A stretch of DNA of 64,000 nucleotides, taken from positions 1 to 64,000 of the forward strand of contig JAVBSL010000033.1 in assembly GCA_031556725.1 (NCBI GenBank). Reading direction: 5' to 3'. Each line of letters opens with the position of its first letter. The first letter of the stretch is position 1. The notes under the pieces were generated by a model. It was not told the origin of the DNA, did no database searches, and saw nothing but the letters and a program-made list of their open reading frames with translations. The DNA comes from UBA935 sp031556725. Its GTDB lineage: Bacteria; Bacillota; Clostridia; Lachnospirales; Lachnospiraceae. Both the position numbers and the translations under genes were made by a program. This document shows, one piece after another, positions 16,075-24,223 of this stretch.

Positions 16075-16727
16075 AAACATATAAGGCGGTTATTTTTGAT
16101 TTGGACGGCACCCTGCTGAATACGCTGGAGGATTTACAGGATAGTGTAAATGCGGCTCTGCGGCAATGCGGTATGACGGAAAGAACTTATGATGAAATCA
16201 GAAGGTTCGTAGGGAATGGGGTAGAGCGGCTGATGGAACTTTCGGTACCCCAGGGCCGGGAAAATCCATTATTTCAGCAGGCATATACTGCTTTTAAAAC
16301 ACATTACGGGATTCATTGCAATGATAAAACGGATTTATACCCGGGCATCAGGGAAATGCTTGGCAACTTAAAGAAAAGCAATTACCGGATGGCGATTGTA
16401 TCCAACAAATATCAGGCGGGAATGGATATCCTGATGGAGCAGTATTTCAGTGAATATCTTTCAGTGGCAATCGGAGAGACGCCGGAACGCCCGAAGAAAC
16501 CCGCACCGGATGGTGTTTATGAAGCACTAAAACGGTTGGGAGTAAGGGCATCGGAAGCCGTTTACGTAGGAGATTCGGAGGTGGATATCGCGACAGCAAG
16601 GAATGCCGGTATGGATTGCATTGCTGTAGAATGGGGATTCCGAACCAGAGAAGAGCAGAGAAACGCTGGCGGAACCTGCTTTGCGGCAACACCGGAAGCA
16701 CTGTTGAAATGTTTGATGAAAAAATGA
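16071..16727 (+). CDS. HAD-family hydrolase (phosphoglycolate phosphatase-like)
   Basis: Motif I FDLDGT gives D10 and D12, motif II is VSNK, the motif III lysine is in KKPAPD, and motif IV is VYVGDSEVD. A helical cap lies between motifs I and II, as in the Gph/PgmB subgroup. The 218-residue length is typical. It would dephosphorylate a small phospho-metabolite in the cytosol; phosphoglycolate is the best guess from family resemblance. It is translationally coupled to the MATE gene. Confidence 0.9.
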   Translation: MKTYKAVIFDLDGTLLNTLEDLQDSVNAALRQCGMTERTYDEIRRFVGNGVERLMELSVPQGRENPLFQQAYTAFKTHYGIHCNDKTDLYPGIREMLGNLKKSNYRMAIVSNKYQAGMDILMEQYFSEYLSVAIGETPERPKKPAPDGVYEALKRLGVRASEAVYVGDSEVDIATARNAGMDCIAVEWGFRTREEQRNAGGTCFAATPEALLKCLMKK

Positions 16728-16825
16728 TGGTTTTAGAAAAATACGCAAAAACAATATATAATTATGGATTTTTTTGTAAATAAATGTTAAAATTTAAAAA
16801 ACACATAAAAGGATGGAAATCGATT

Positions 16826-18535
16826 ATGAAATTAGGATTGCGGTCAAAAATCATTGGTATTGTTCTCGCACCGGCTCTATTAGTAGGAATCGGGGCAGTG
16901 TGGATCAGCAGTTCCAAAGTATCTGATTTAATGGATCGGGAAATGATGAGCCAGTTAAAGGTTAGTGCCAATGCCGGGCGAGAGTTTTATGAATCGATGA
17001 ATGAGGAGCAATTTTCCCGGGATGAAAACGGGGTAGTATATAAGGGAGATTTTCAGGTTACAGGAAATTTTGATATGGTTGATGCCATTAGCGAAAGCGG
17101 CAATATCTACGCGACTTTTTTTTATGGAGATGAACGGATCGTAACCAACGTGCTGGATGATAAGGGGGAAAGGATGATTGGCACCAAGGCCGGGGAGGCG
17201 GTTATTAAGGCAATTTTGCAGGAGGGCAAGGACTTCTATTTTTCCCAGGCAGTACCCATCGGCGGTCAGGATTATTACGGCTATTATGTTCCGGTGAAAC
17301 AGCCGGGAACCAATGAAGTGATCGGTATGTTCTTTACCGGAGACCGAAAAGGTCAGATTAACGAACAGGCAACCAGTGTAAGTATTACCATTGCCGGAAT
17401 AATTGCGATTATTATTATTCCCTGTTTGATAGGAGCCGTTTTTATAGTATTGGGAATGACCAATTCATTAATGCGTACCGTACATAATTTGGAACAACTG
17501 TCATTAGGCGAGCTGAAGACCGATATTGATGACCGGGATTTGAAGCGCAGTGATGAAATTGGAGAAATCGCCAGAGCCAGTGGTAAGCTGCGGAATACAT
17601 TGATAAAAATGATTGGCGATATAAATCATACGGTAGAGACCCTTTTTGAAGCATCCAAGGAGATTGAAGGAGTGGTCGGCAATACCTTTAAGAATACTTC
17701 CAACATAAATCAGGCAATTGAAGCACTGTCCAAGTCTTCCTTACAGCAGGCTATTTCCATGGAAGGCGTATCTAATCATGTGGGACACATGGGAGAGTCG
17801 ATTGAAAATACTATTACATCAGTAGCGGAACTTCATGCCAGTACGGCAGCCATTAACGAATCCAGTCAAAGCACGGTTCAGGTGCTTAATGATTTGGATA
17901 TGGAAAATACCAGGGTGGTGGAAGCGATTGACAGGGTATACGATCAAACCAATGCTACTCATGAATACGTAGAGAAGATTGAGACTGTTTTGGAAATGAT
18001 CAGAGAGATTGCTGATGAAACAAATATGCTGTCTCTGAATGCAACTATTGAAGCCGCCAGAGCAGGAGAGGCCGGGCGGGGATTTGCTATCGTCGCTGAG
18101 CAGGTTAAGAAACTGGCTGAAGAATCAAGTGAATCAACCTTACAGATTGAAGAAATTATTAAGAACTTAAATGAAAATTCGACCAAAGCAGTACAGGCAA
18201 TGGGGCAGGTAAAAGTAATCGCGCAGTCACAGAACGTGCAGATCAATGAAGTGCAGGCCAGTTATGAGACCGTAAATGTCAGCATCAAGGCCGCCAGTCA
18301 GGAAGTTGGTCAGGTCTCCGATATGTCTCAGGAAATTGAGCAGGCCAGAGAAGGTGTGGTCCGTTTGGTAGCCGATTTATGTGCATTGTCGGAAGAGAAT
18401 GCCCAAAGTACTAAGGTAACATCTTTGGAAGCCGAAGATTTAGCAGCAGCTATGCATGAGATGGAAGGAGAAGTGGCTTCACTGCGTGATCTGGCAGAGC
18501 GTTTGTCGGCTGATATTAAAATATTTAAATTATAG
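16826..18535 (+). CDS. Methyl-accepting chemotaxis protein with Cache sensor
   Basis: Transmembrane segments lie near residues 5-30 and 186-212. Between them is an extracellular single-Cache domain (segments such as ATFFYGDERIVTNVLDD and GYYVPVK). A HAMP linker follows, then the signalling coiled coil, whose conserved tip near 393-435 contains DETNMLSLNATIEAARAGE. It senses a small ligand outside the cell and controls CheA. The frame is open to 16784, but GGATGG before the ATG at 16826 and the membrane topology favour that start. A TATAAT at 16757-16762 may be its promoter. No che genes and no intact flagellar genes are in the window. Confidence 0.93.
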   Translation: MKLGLRSKIIGIVLAPALLVGIGAVWISSSKVSDLMDREMMSQLKVSANAGREFYESMNEEQFSRDENGVVYKGDFQVTGNFDMVDAISESGNIYATFFYGDERIVTNVLDDKGERMIGTKAGEAVIKAILQEGKDFYFSQAVPIGGQDYYGYYVPVKQPGTNEVIGMFFTGDRKGQINEQATSVSITIAGIIAIIIIPCLIGAVFIVLGMTNSLMRTVHNLEQLSLGELKTDIDDRDLKRSDEIGEIARASGKLRNTLIKMIGDINHTVETLFEASKEIEGVVGNTFKNTSNINQAIEALSKSSLQQAISMEGVSNHVGHMGESIENTITSVAELHASTAAINESSQSTVQVLNDLDMENTRVVEAIDRVYDQTNATHEYVEKIETVLEMIREIADETNMLSLNATIEAARAGEAGRGFAIVAEQVKKLAEESSESTLQIEEIIKNLNENSTKAVQAMGQVKVIAQSQNVQINEVQASYETVNVSIKAASQEVGQVSDMSQEIEQAREGVVRLVADLCALSEENAQSTKVTSLEAEDLAAAMHEMEGEVASLRDLAERLSADIKIFKL

Positions 18536-18552
18536 TATTTTGCGAGAAGCAC

Positions 18553-19908
18553 TTAATAATACTTCCTGACGGCGAACATACACAATCCGGTCTGAAGAAA
18601 CTGGCTTACCAGCAAGCCCCACAGATATCCCTGAATACCCCAAACCGGTACGGCCCAGAAGACAAATCCTAAGCGGGCTAACAGACTGATAATGCTGTAA
18701 GTGAAGGTCAGTCCGGTTTTGCCCAATCCATTCAGGATGCTGTTTAAGGTACTGGCAATATACATAAAGGGGCAGAGAAAGCTTAAGGTAATAATAAAGC
18801 TTCCGGCCAAACTGCTTTCATACAGCAGTGTGCCCATGGGTTTTCCCAGGACCAGAAAGAAAACTGTACAAATGATTCCCAATGCGGTGCCAAGTTGAAT
18901 AGACTTGCGCACCGCTTTTTTGATGGCACCGGTGTTGGCGGCCGCATCAGCTTCGGATACCATTGGGAGCAGCAGCACACAAATAGAGTTGGTGATGGCG
19001 GAGGGGAAGAGAATTAAAGGCAGGGACATTCCTGTCAGGACGCCATACACACTAAGAGCAGTACTGTTATTCATTCCATAAGCAATCAACTGCTGAGGGA
19101 TAAAAATGGCTTCCACGCTTTGTAGCATATTGATGATAATCCGATTGATGGATAAAGGTGTGGCCAAATTGAGCAGCTGTTTACCGGTTTTCAGATAATG
19201 ATGTTTACCGGATAGTAGTTGCGCTTTCGTCAGAGACAGGCTGTAAAAACGATGGCGGATGGCTACAATTGAAACCAGCATAGCGGCACTTTCACCGATA
19301 ACAAGGCCAATAACCGCAAAGTTAATGGTGGGAGTCATCCCCCGGCTTAAGCCAATCTCATAAATCAGAAAAACCGATCCCACCCGCACGACCTGCTCGG
19401 CCAATTGTGACATGGCCGGAACGGCTGTTTTGCGGACACCGTAAAAATACCCGTTGATACAGGAATGAACCGTAGCCATGGGAATGGAAAGGGAAATAAT
19501 CCGAAGTAAGGGGGCGGTTCTGGGTTCCATCAAAAAGGAAGTGGCGAGAAAATCCGCATAATGATAAATGCCCCAGGTACAAGCTACTGACAGCAGCATG
19601 GAGATGATAAAGCCGACAATCAGATTTTCTGCTGAATATTTATAGTCCCGGGTAGAGGTTTCGCCCGCTACAAATTTGGAAATGGCGGTCTGCATACCGG
19701 CCACCGTAATTGAAAAGGACAAGGCCAATATGGGAGCGGTCAGCTGATAGATACCCATACCTTCCGCCCCAAACATCCGGGATAGAAAAATACGGTAGAA
19801 AAAGCCGATGAACCGGCTTGCCAGGCCGGTAACGGTCAGTACGATCGTGCCTGTAACAAGGGGATTGTTCCATTGATAATGAGTGGTGGGAAGGAATTTA
19901 CGGTTCAT
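18553..19908 (-). CDS. SpoVB-family polysaccharide/lipid flippase
   Basis: The 451-residue protein has 12-14 hydrophobic segments and the N-terminal pattern GTIVLTVTGLASRFIGFFYR found in SpoVB/MurJ-type exporters of the MOP superfamily. Such proteins flip lipid-linked oligosaccharides; SpoVB acts in spore cortex formation, but several paralogs exist in Clostridia, so a specific role cannot be assigned. It converges with the chemoreceptor gene with only 17 bases between stops and diverges from the PAP2 gene. AAGGATG precedes the start. Confidence 0.88.
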   Translation of the reverse strand: MNRKFLPTTHYQWNNPLVTGTIVLTVTGLASRFIGFFYRIFLSRMFGAEGMGIYQLTAPILALSFSITVAGMQTAISKFVAGETSTRDYKYSAENLIVGFIISMLLSVACTWGIYHYADFLATSFLMEPRTAPLLRIISLSIPMATVHSCINGYFYGVRKTAVPAMSQLAEQVVRVGSVFLIYEIGLSRGMTPTINFAVIGLVIGESAAMLVSIVAIRHRFYSLSLTKAQLLSGKHHYLKTGKQLLNLATPLSINRIIINMLQSVEAIFIPQQLIAYGMNNSTALSVYGVLTGMSLPLILFPSAITNSICVLLLPMVSEADAAANTGAIKKAVRKSIQLGTALGIICTVFFLVLGKPMGTLLYESSLAGSFIITLSFLCPFMYIASTLNSILNGLGKTGLTFTYSIISLLARLGFVFWAVPVWGIQGYLWGLLVSQFLQTGLCMFAVRKYY

Positions 19909-20096
19909 ACAACATCCTTAAGCTAAGTTATGGATAAGTATATGCCGTAAATAATAAAAAATGAACCTCACTAAACCCATAATATGAGTTGACAAATATA
20001 TAAAAAACAATACAAATATGCAATACCCTAAATGAAAAATAAGTTATTTTTAGAGTATATAAAAATATAGCATTTATAACAGGGAGGGTATGCAGT

Positions 20097-20939
20097 ATGA
20101 GAATGAAGGAAAAAACTACAGTGGCAGTGATAGGAGTACTTCTCCTGTCGATTTTTACGTTTACAGATTTACAGATTTCACAGCTTCTTTTTACCAAAAA
20201 CATATATGGACGGGTTTTTGAAGTGGTAGGGGAGCTGCCGTTTATTTTTCTGACGGTATTTTCCTTTTTTTTATTGTTTTGTTTTCGCAGTAAAAAGAAT
20301 AAAGCAGTAAGTATTTTATTAGGAATTTTGTTTATTGTACTGGCGGTTTTATTTGCCATGATGGGTGGATTCATGACTTGGAACTATCTTCATGAGAATG
20401 TTGCGGGGGCACCGCAGTTTCTGGCGATAGTCTTTGCCTTAGTGGTATTGATCGGAGCTTATTTGCTGACCAGGCTGGTGCCGGAAGGAAAGGCGAAACA
20501 GGCCGTCACATTTGCGGTAATCGGAATTTTTTATTTTATTGCCGTTATTATTATTATGAATGTAGTTAAGGGTGCCTGGGGGCGGATGCGTATCCGGGAA
20601 ATGACTGACCCCATCGCAGAATTTACCCGCTGGTATGTGATAACATCCAGGGGCGGATTTGACAATATATATGCATCGTTTCCTTCCGGTCATTCCATGA
20701 ATGCCGCCGGTACGATTCTGTTGGGACTATTTCCGTTTTTCCTCCCCAAGCTGGCGGGGAAGGAAAGACTTATGAAAACCTTCAGTTATAGCTGGATTGT
20801 TCTCTGCGCCGTCAGCAGGGTGGTGATGGGAGCACATTTTGCCAGTGATGTAACTGTGGGGGTGATGCTGTCACTGGTAATATTTGAAGTTGTTCGGACG
20901 ATTGTCTGCCGAATTAATAAGGTAAAATTACCGGAGTAA
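20097..20939 (+). CDS. PAP2-superfamily membrane phosphatase
   Basis: Six or so hydrophobic segments surround the three PAP2 motifs: K-x6-R in VKGAWGRMRIRE, PSGH in SFPSGHSMNA, and SRVVMGAHFASD as the SR-x5-H-x3-D motif. It would dephosphorylate a lipid phosphate at the outer face of the membrane, such as phosphatidic acid or undecaprenyl pyrophosphate. GGGAGG lies eight bases before the ATG. Its role may connect with the flippase encoded divergently, but that is inference from proximity. Confidence 0.92.
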   Translation: MRMKEKTTVAVIGVLLLSIFTFTDLQISQLLFTKNIYGRVFEVVGELPFIFLTVFSFFLLFCFRSKKNKAVSILLGILFIVLAVLFAMMGGFMTWNYLHENVAGAPQFLAIVFALVVLIGAYLLTRLVPEGKAKQAVTFAVIGIFYFIAVIIIMNVVKGAWGRMRIREMTDPIAEFTRWYVITSRGGFDNIYASFPSGHSMNAAGTILLGLFPFFLPKLAGKERLMKTFSYSWIVLCAVSRVVMGAHFASDVTVGVMLSLVIFEVVRTIVCRINKVKLPE

Positions 20940-20962
20940 TACTTGAGAGAAGGTAGGGATTG

Positions 20963-21595
20963 ATGAAAGCATATATTTTTGATTTGGATGGGGTGCTGGT
21001 GTTTACGGATCGGTTTCACTATCAGGCCTGGAAGCAGATGGCGGATGAAATGGGTATTTATTTTGATGAAGAGATTAATAACCGTCTGCGGGGCGTCAGC
21101 CGCATGGAGAGTCTGGAAATCATTTTGGAAAGATATCAGGGTGAACCCCTTACGGATGAGCGAAAACAGCAGCTGGCGGAGCAGAAGAATGAAGCTTACA
21201 GGGAACTTTTGCAGACCATGACACCTGCCGATGTGACGGCACAGGTAAGGGCAACGCTGACCAGATTACGGCAGCAGGGTTACAAGCTGGCCATCGGATC
21301 ATCCAGTAAAAATGCCAGGTATATCCTTGGACGGGTGGGACTTACGGAGATGTTTGATGCCATATCTGACGGAACGAATATAACCCGGTCGAAACCTGAT
21401 CCGGAGGTGTTCCTGAAAGCAGCGGAGTATCTGGGGATGATTCCGGAGGAGTGTGTGGTAGTGGAGGATGCCTATGCGGGGATTGATGCTGCAAAAGCGG
21501 CGGATATGCAGGCAGTAGGAATCGGGGAAGCGGCCGGGTATGAGAAGGCTGATTACCGGATTAGTGAGTTTGAAGAGTTATTGCAGTTGGTGTAG
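20963..21595 (+). CDS. pgmB: Beta-phosphoglucomutase
   Basis: The HAD motif FDLDGV gives nucleophile D8 and acid/base D10. GVSRMESLEII in the cap and GSSSKNA, RSKPDPEVF and VVEDAYAGIDAAKAA match beta-phosphoglucomutase closely, including the cap segment that binds the sugar. It converts beta-glucose 1-phosphate to glucose 6-phosphate in maltose or trehalose breakdown. No sugar phosphorylase gene is adjacent. A TTG at 20960 immediately precedes the ATG; the ATG is preferred. Confidence 0.9.
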   Translation: MKAYIFDLDGVLVFTDRFHYQAWKQMADEMGIYFDEEINNRLRGVSRMESLEIILERYQGEPLTDERKQQLAEQKNEAYRELLQTMTPADVTAQVRATLTRLRQQGYKLAIGSSSKNARYILGRVGLTEMFDAISDGTNITRSKPDPEVFLKAAEYLGMIPEECVVVEDAYAGIDAAKAADMQAVGIGEAAGYEKADYRISEFEELLQLV

Positions 21596-21597
21596 GT

Positions 21598-21875
21598 AGT
21601 GTTGGTGGTGTTTTCCACAACGTTATCCAGGTTGCTGATGGTGTGTTCCAGACGATTCTGGTTGGCTAATGTGCTGTCTGCGCCAACATGCATTTTTAAA
21701 ATCCGCCAATGTATTAATTTGTAGGGCTACTGTATTCGCACTTATATCACATAAAAGAGGTTTAACCTCTGTACTGGTACCGGCTATGCCTTTTCCGCTT
21801 CCTTTTAGCAGATAGGTTTCGTTGAATTTGGTGGTTTCGGAAATACGGTCGATTTCGGAGTTTGTTCCATCTGCA
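21598..21875 (-). pseudogene. Decayed flagellin gene fragment
   Basis: Reading the minus strand, DGTNSEIDRISETTKFNETY (from about 21874) matches the conserved N-terminal flagellin segment. After a large internal deletion and a frame change near 21690, ADSTLANQNRLEHTISNLDN matches the conserved C-terminal segment before running into the 3' end of pgmB. The N-terminal start region, the central domain and the extreme C-terminus are missing. The upstream boundary coincides with a terminator-like hairpin. This is a relic, not a functional gene. Confidence 0.8.
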
Positions 21876-21879
21876 AACG

Positions 21880-21920
21880 AAAAAATGCAACACATTATTA
21901 CAATATGTTGCATTTTTTAT
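21880..21920. terminator. Palindromic terminator-like hairpin
   Basis: AAAAAATGCAACA (21880-21892) pairs perfectly with TGTTGCATTTTTT (21906-21918). With A-rich and T-rich flanks it could stop transcription in either direction. It abuts the broken end of the flagellin relic. Confidence 0.65.
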
Positions 21921-22236
21921 TATTTTCAATTTTATTATGATTTTTTTAAAAGTCAATATAAAATGTTAATTATTTTTTTAATGGCATATTGAATAAAGCT
22001 GGAAGCGGTTTTCTTCCACGAACATTGGCTAAAGTGCTGAAATAAAAGATATTGACAAGTAGTAGTAGTTGGTATAGTCTAAAAATATCAAGAAGTTTCA
22101 ATTGTACCTTTCGATGGTACATCGGGCAGTTTCTGCCAACATTCTCAAACACTATCAAATTATTGGCAGGAACTATATGGTACTACTATAGAGGTTTCCT
22201 GTCATAGGAATGAATTACATTCCGGAAAGGAAACGT
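21921..22236 (+). other. Leader region of the Rpn gene with inverted repeat
   Basis: No gene is supported. TTGACA at 22052-22057 and TATAGT at 22073-22078 with a 15-base spacer could be a promoter. Downstream, AGTTTCTGCCAA (22128-22139) and TTGGCAGGAACT (22163-22174) form a nearly perfect inverted repeat, which would make a structured 5' leader or could be a nuclease/recombination site. Confidence 0.4.
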
Positions 22237-23139
22237 ATGCAAGAAACAAAAGCGGTAAAGCATGAAAAAAGAACTTTAGAGGAACTGAATGTCATCGATG
22301 ATTTTTTACTGAATGAGATCATTACAGACAGGCAATGCGGGAAAGAGTTTATTCACTATTTTCTGAAGACAGTACTGGGAGAGGAAGTGGTTATTAAGAA
22401 TGTAAATGCCCAGATGATTGCCACTCCGGGGGATGTAGATAAGCGTGCAATTCGCATGGACGTGCTCACAGAAGCAATACCTGCAAAAGGAATAGCCTCT
22501 TTGCAGGAAGATACAGTTGTTGATATTGAAATGCAGGCTCAGAATAAATATCAGGGTGCTGGCAAGAAGTATGACTTACGCAAGCGAAGCAGGCTGTATC
22601 AGGCAGTAATAGATGTTAACCAATTGGAAACAAGCATAGACTTTGGTGAGTTGGGAGACGTGATTATCATTATCTGTGCATCCTTTGATCTGTTTGGTGA
22701 AAACCGTGCCATATATACCTTTGAACATATTTGTGCAGAGAAACCCGAACTGTATCTGAACGATGGAGCTAAACGGATCTTTTTGAATACCAGAGGCCAG
22801 CTTGGCGCGACCAGGGAACTAAAGGAATTGTTGCGATATATAGAAAAATCAACCGAAGAAAATGTAATCAATGAGGATTTGCAGAAAATACATAAGATAG
22901 TTACCAGTGTGAAGAGCGCAAAAGAACGGAGGGAACGATATATGTGGGCATTTGAACGGGAGTGGATGGCAAGAGATGAGGGAAAAGAGGAAGGAAAAGA
23001 GGAAGGAAAAGAATTGGGTGAAGAGCGTGTCAATCAATTAATACGTATTTTAATTGAGGCATCTCGCACGGATGATCTCAACAAGGCTGCTAATGACCGG
23101 GAATATCAGAAAAAGTTATTTCAGGAGTTTGGGATTTAA
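22237..23139 (+). CDS. Rpn-family recombination-promoting nuclease / PD-(D/E)XK transposase-like protein
   Basis: The protein begins with the family's FLLNEIITDRQ-type helix and has the PD-(D/E)XK core with VVDIEMQAQ as the D/E-x-Q strand, then an RSRLYQAVID helix. It ends in a helical tail containing the repeat GKEEGKEEGKE. Rpn proteins are DNA endonucleases linked to recA-independent recombination and to horizontal transfer. The ATG at 22237 is used because AAAGGA is five bases upstream; an ATG at 22210 has no ribosome binding site. It sits beside the flagellin relic, which may reflect local rearrangement. Confidence 0.88.
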   Translation: MQETKAVKHEKRTLEELNVIDDFLLNEIITDRQCGKEFIHYFLKTVLGEEVVIKNVNAQMIATPGDVDKRAIRMDVLTEAIPAKGIASLQEDTVVDIEMQAQNKYQGAGKKYDLRKRSRLYQAVIDVNQLETSIDFGELGDVIIIICASFDLFGENRAIYTFEHICAEKPELYLNDGAKRIFLNTRGQLGATRELKELLRYIEKSTEENVINEDLQKIHKIVTSVKSAKERRERYMWAFEREWMARDEGKEEGKEEGKELGEERVNQLIRILIEASRTDDLNKAANDREYQKKLFQEFGI

Positions 23140-23179
23140 GTGGTATAATGGTTACATAACAGTTATGGAGGAAAAGGTG

Positions 23180-23842
23180 ATGGATATTAAAGGAGCAATT
23201 AAAGTTAGACACTCAGTCAGACAGTATCAGGATAAGGCCATTCCGGCGGAAATAATAGCAGAACTTCAAGGTGAAATCGATCAATGCAATCAGGAAAGCG
23301 GACTGCATATCCAGATGGTGACCGGCGAGAAAGAAGCTTTCGGAGGAATGATGGCCCGCTATGGAAGTTTTAGAGGAGTAGCCAACTATATTGCCCTGAT
23401 TGGTATAAAGAGTAACCGACTGGCAGAAACTGCCGGCTATTATGGTGAGCGGATAGCATTGAAGGCACAGCAACTGGGGCTGAATACTTGTTGGGTAGCT
23501 CTGACCTTCAGTAAAAAGAAGTGTAAGGCATCTATTGGGGATGGGGAAAAGATGGTCTGTGTCCTCTCGCTGGGGTATGGTGTAAATCAGGGAAAACCAC
23601 ATAAGAGTAAGGCCATGATGCAGCTATGTGATGTTTCGGGGGAGATGCCGGATTGGTTCCGGGAAGGGATGGAAGCGGCATTATTGGCTCCTACAGCAGT
23701 AAATCAGCAAAAATTCATGGTGTCTATGGAGGGTGAAACAATCAAAGTGAAGGCTACCGGAGGTGTTCACTCAGATATTGATTTGGGAATTGTAAAATAC
23801 CATTTGGAAATCGGTTCAGAGAAAGAAGTTGTGACCGAATAA
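23180..23842 (+). CDS. Nitroreductase-family protein
   Basis: The N-terminus IKVRHSVRQYQ is the FMN-phosphate-binding RxSxR region, and LLAPTAVNQQK is the matching segment nearer the C-terminus. The middle contains GLNTCWVALTFSKK, as in the putative TM nitroreductase subgroup. It would bind FMN and reduce a quinone, nitro compound or flavin using NAD(P)H. GGAGG lies eight bases before the ATG at 23180; the frame is open further back into the Rpn gene but that extension is not plausible. A TATAAT at 23144-23149 may be its -10. Confidence 0.85.
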   Translation: MDIKGAIKVRHSVRQYQDKAIPAEIIAELQGEIDQCNQESGLHIQMVTGEKEAFGGMMARYGSFRGVANYIALIGIKSNRLAETAGYYGERIALKAQQLGLNTCWVALTFSKKKCKASIGDGEKMVCVLSLGYGVNQGKPHKSKAMMQLCDVSGEMPDWFREGMEAALLAPTAVNQQKFMVSMEGETIKVKATGGVHSDIDLGIVKYHLEIGSEKEVVTE

Positions 23843-23918
23843 AAGCGGTTAAGGGCTATCATAATTATGCCGATGTATAAATATAACAGATGAAACAATC
23901 GTAAGAGAGGAATAAAAT

Positions 23919-24215
23919 ATGGCATCAGTAAATTCAGTATCCAGCCACCCGCAAGCGGACAATTATAAAAGTGAGAAGGCTGGAAAAAATGAATCAGACG
24001 TCACTTCTTTTATGGAGGCAATAGCCCAGAAGAAAGCGGAAATATTTAAGAAAGTAAAAAATGGTGAAACCGAAGAATCATTTCAAATCGGTGGTGCCGA
24101 ATATACCTTAAAAGAATGGGAAAAGATGCTGAAAACGGTAGACGCTGCAATTGATTCGGAGACCGAGGAAACGAAAGCGGAAGAGTTGAAGGCAGAAAAT
24201 ACAGATAGAAATTAG
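23919..24215 (+). CDS. Small hypothetical protein
   Basis: The 98-residue soluble protein is rich in Lys and Glu. Its central block FQIGGAEYTLKEWEKMLKTVD is its most ordered-looking part. I recognise similar blocks in small uncharacterised Lachnospiraceae proteins but cannot assign a function. The N-terminus and C-terminus look disordered. A good AGAGAGGAA site precedes the ATG. It lies nine bases upstream of a membrane-anchored hypothetical gene, which lacks its own ribosome binding site, so the two are probably cotranslated. Confidence 0.7.
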   Translation: MASVNSVSSHPQADNYKSEKAGKNESDVTSFMEAIAQKKAEIFKKVKNGETEESFQIGGAEYTLKEWEKMLKTVDAAIDSETEETKAEELKAENTDRN

Positions 24216-24223
24216 AATACTAA

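Noticed and set aside
16755..16784. Chemotaxis sigma-28 promoter before the chemoreceptor
   Set aside because: The upstream sequence has a TATAAT-type -10 but no TAAA / GCCGATAA pattern at the required spacing.
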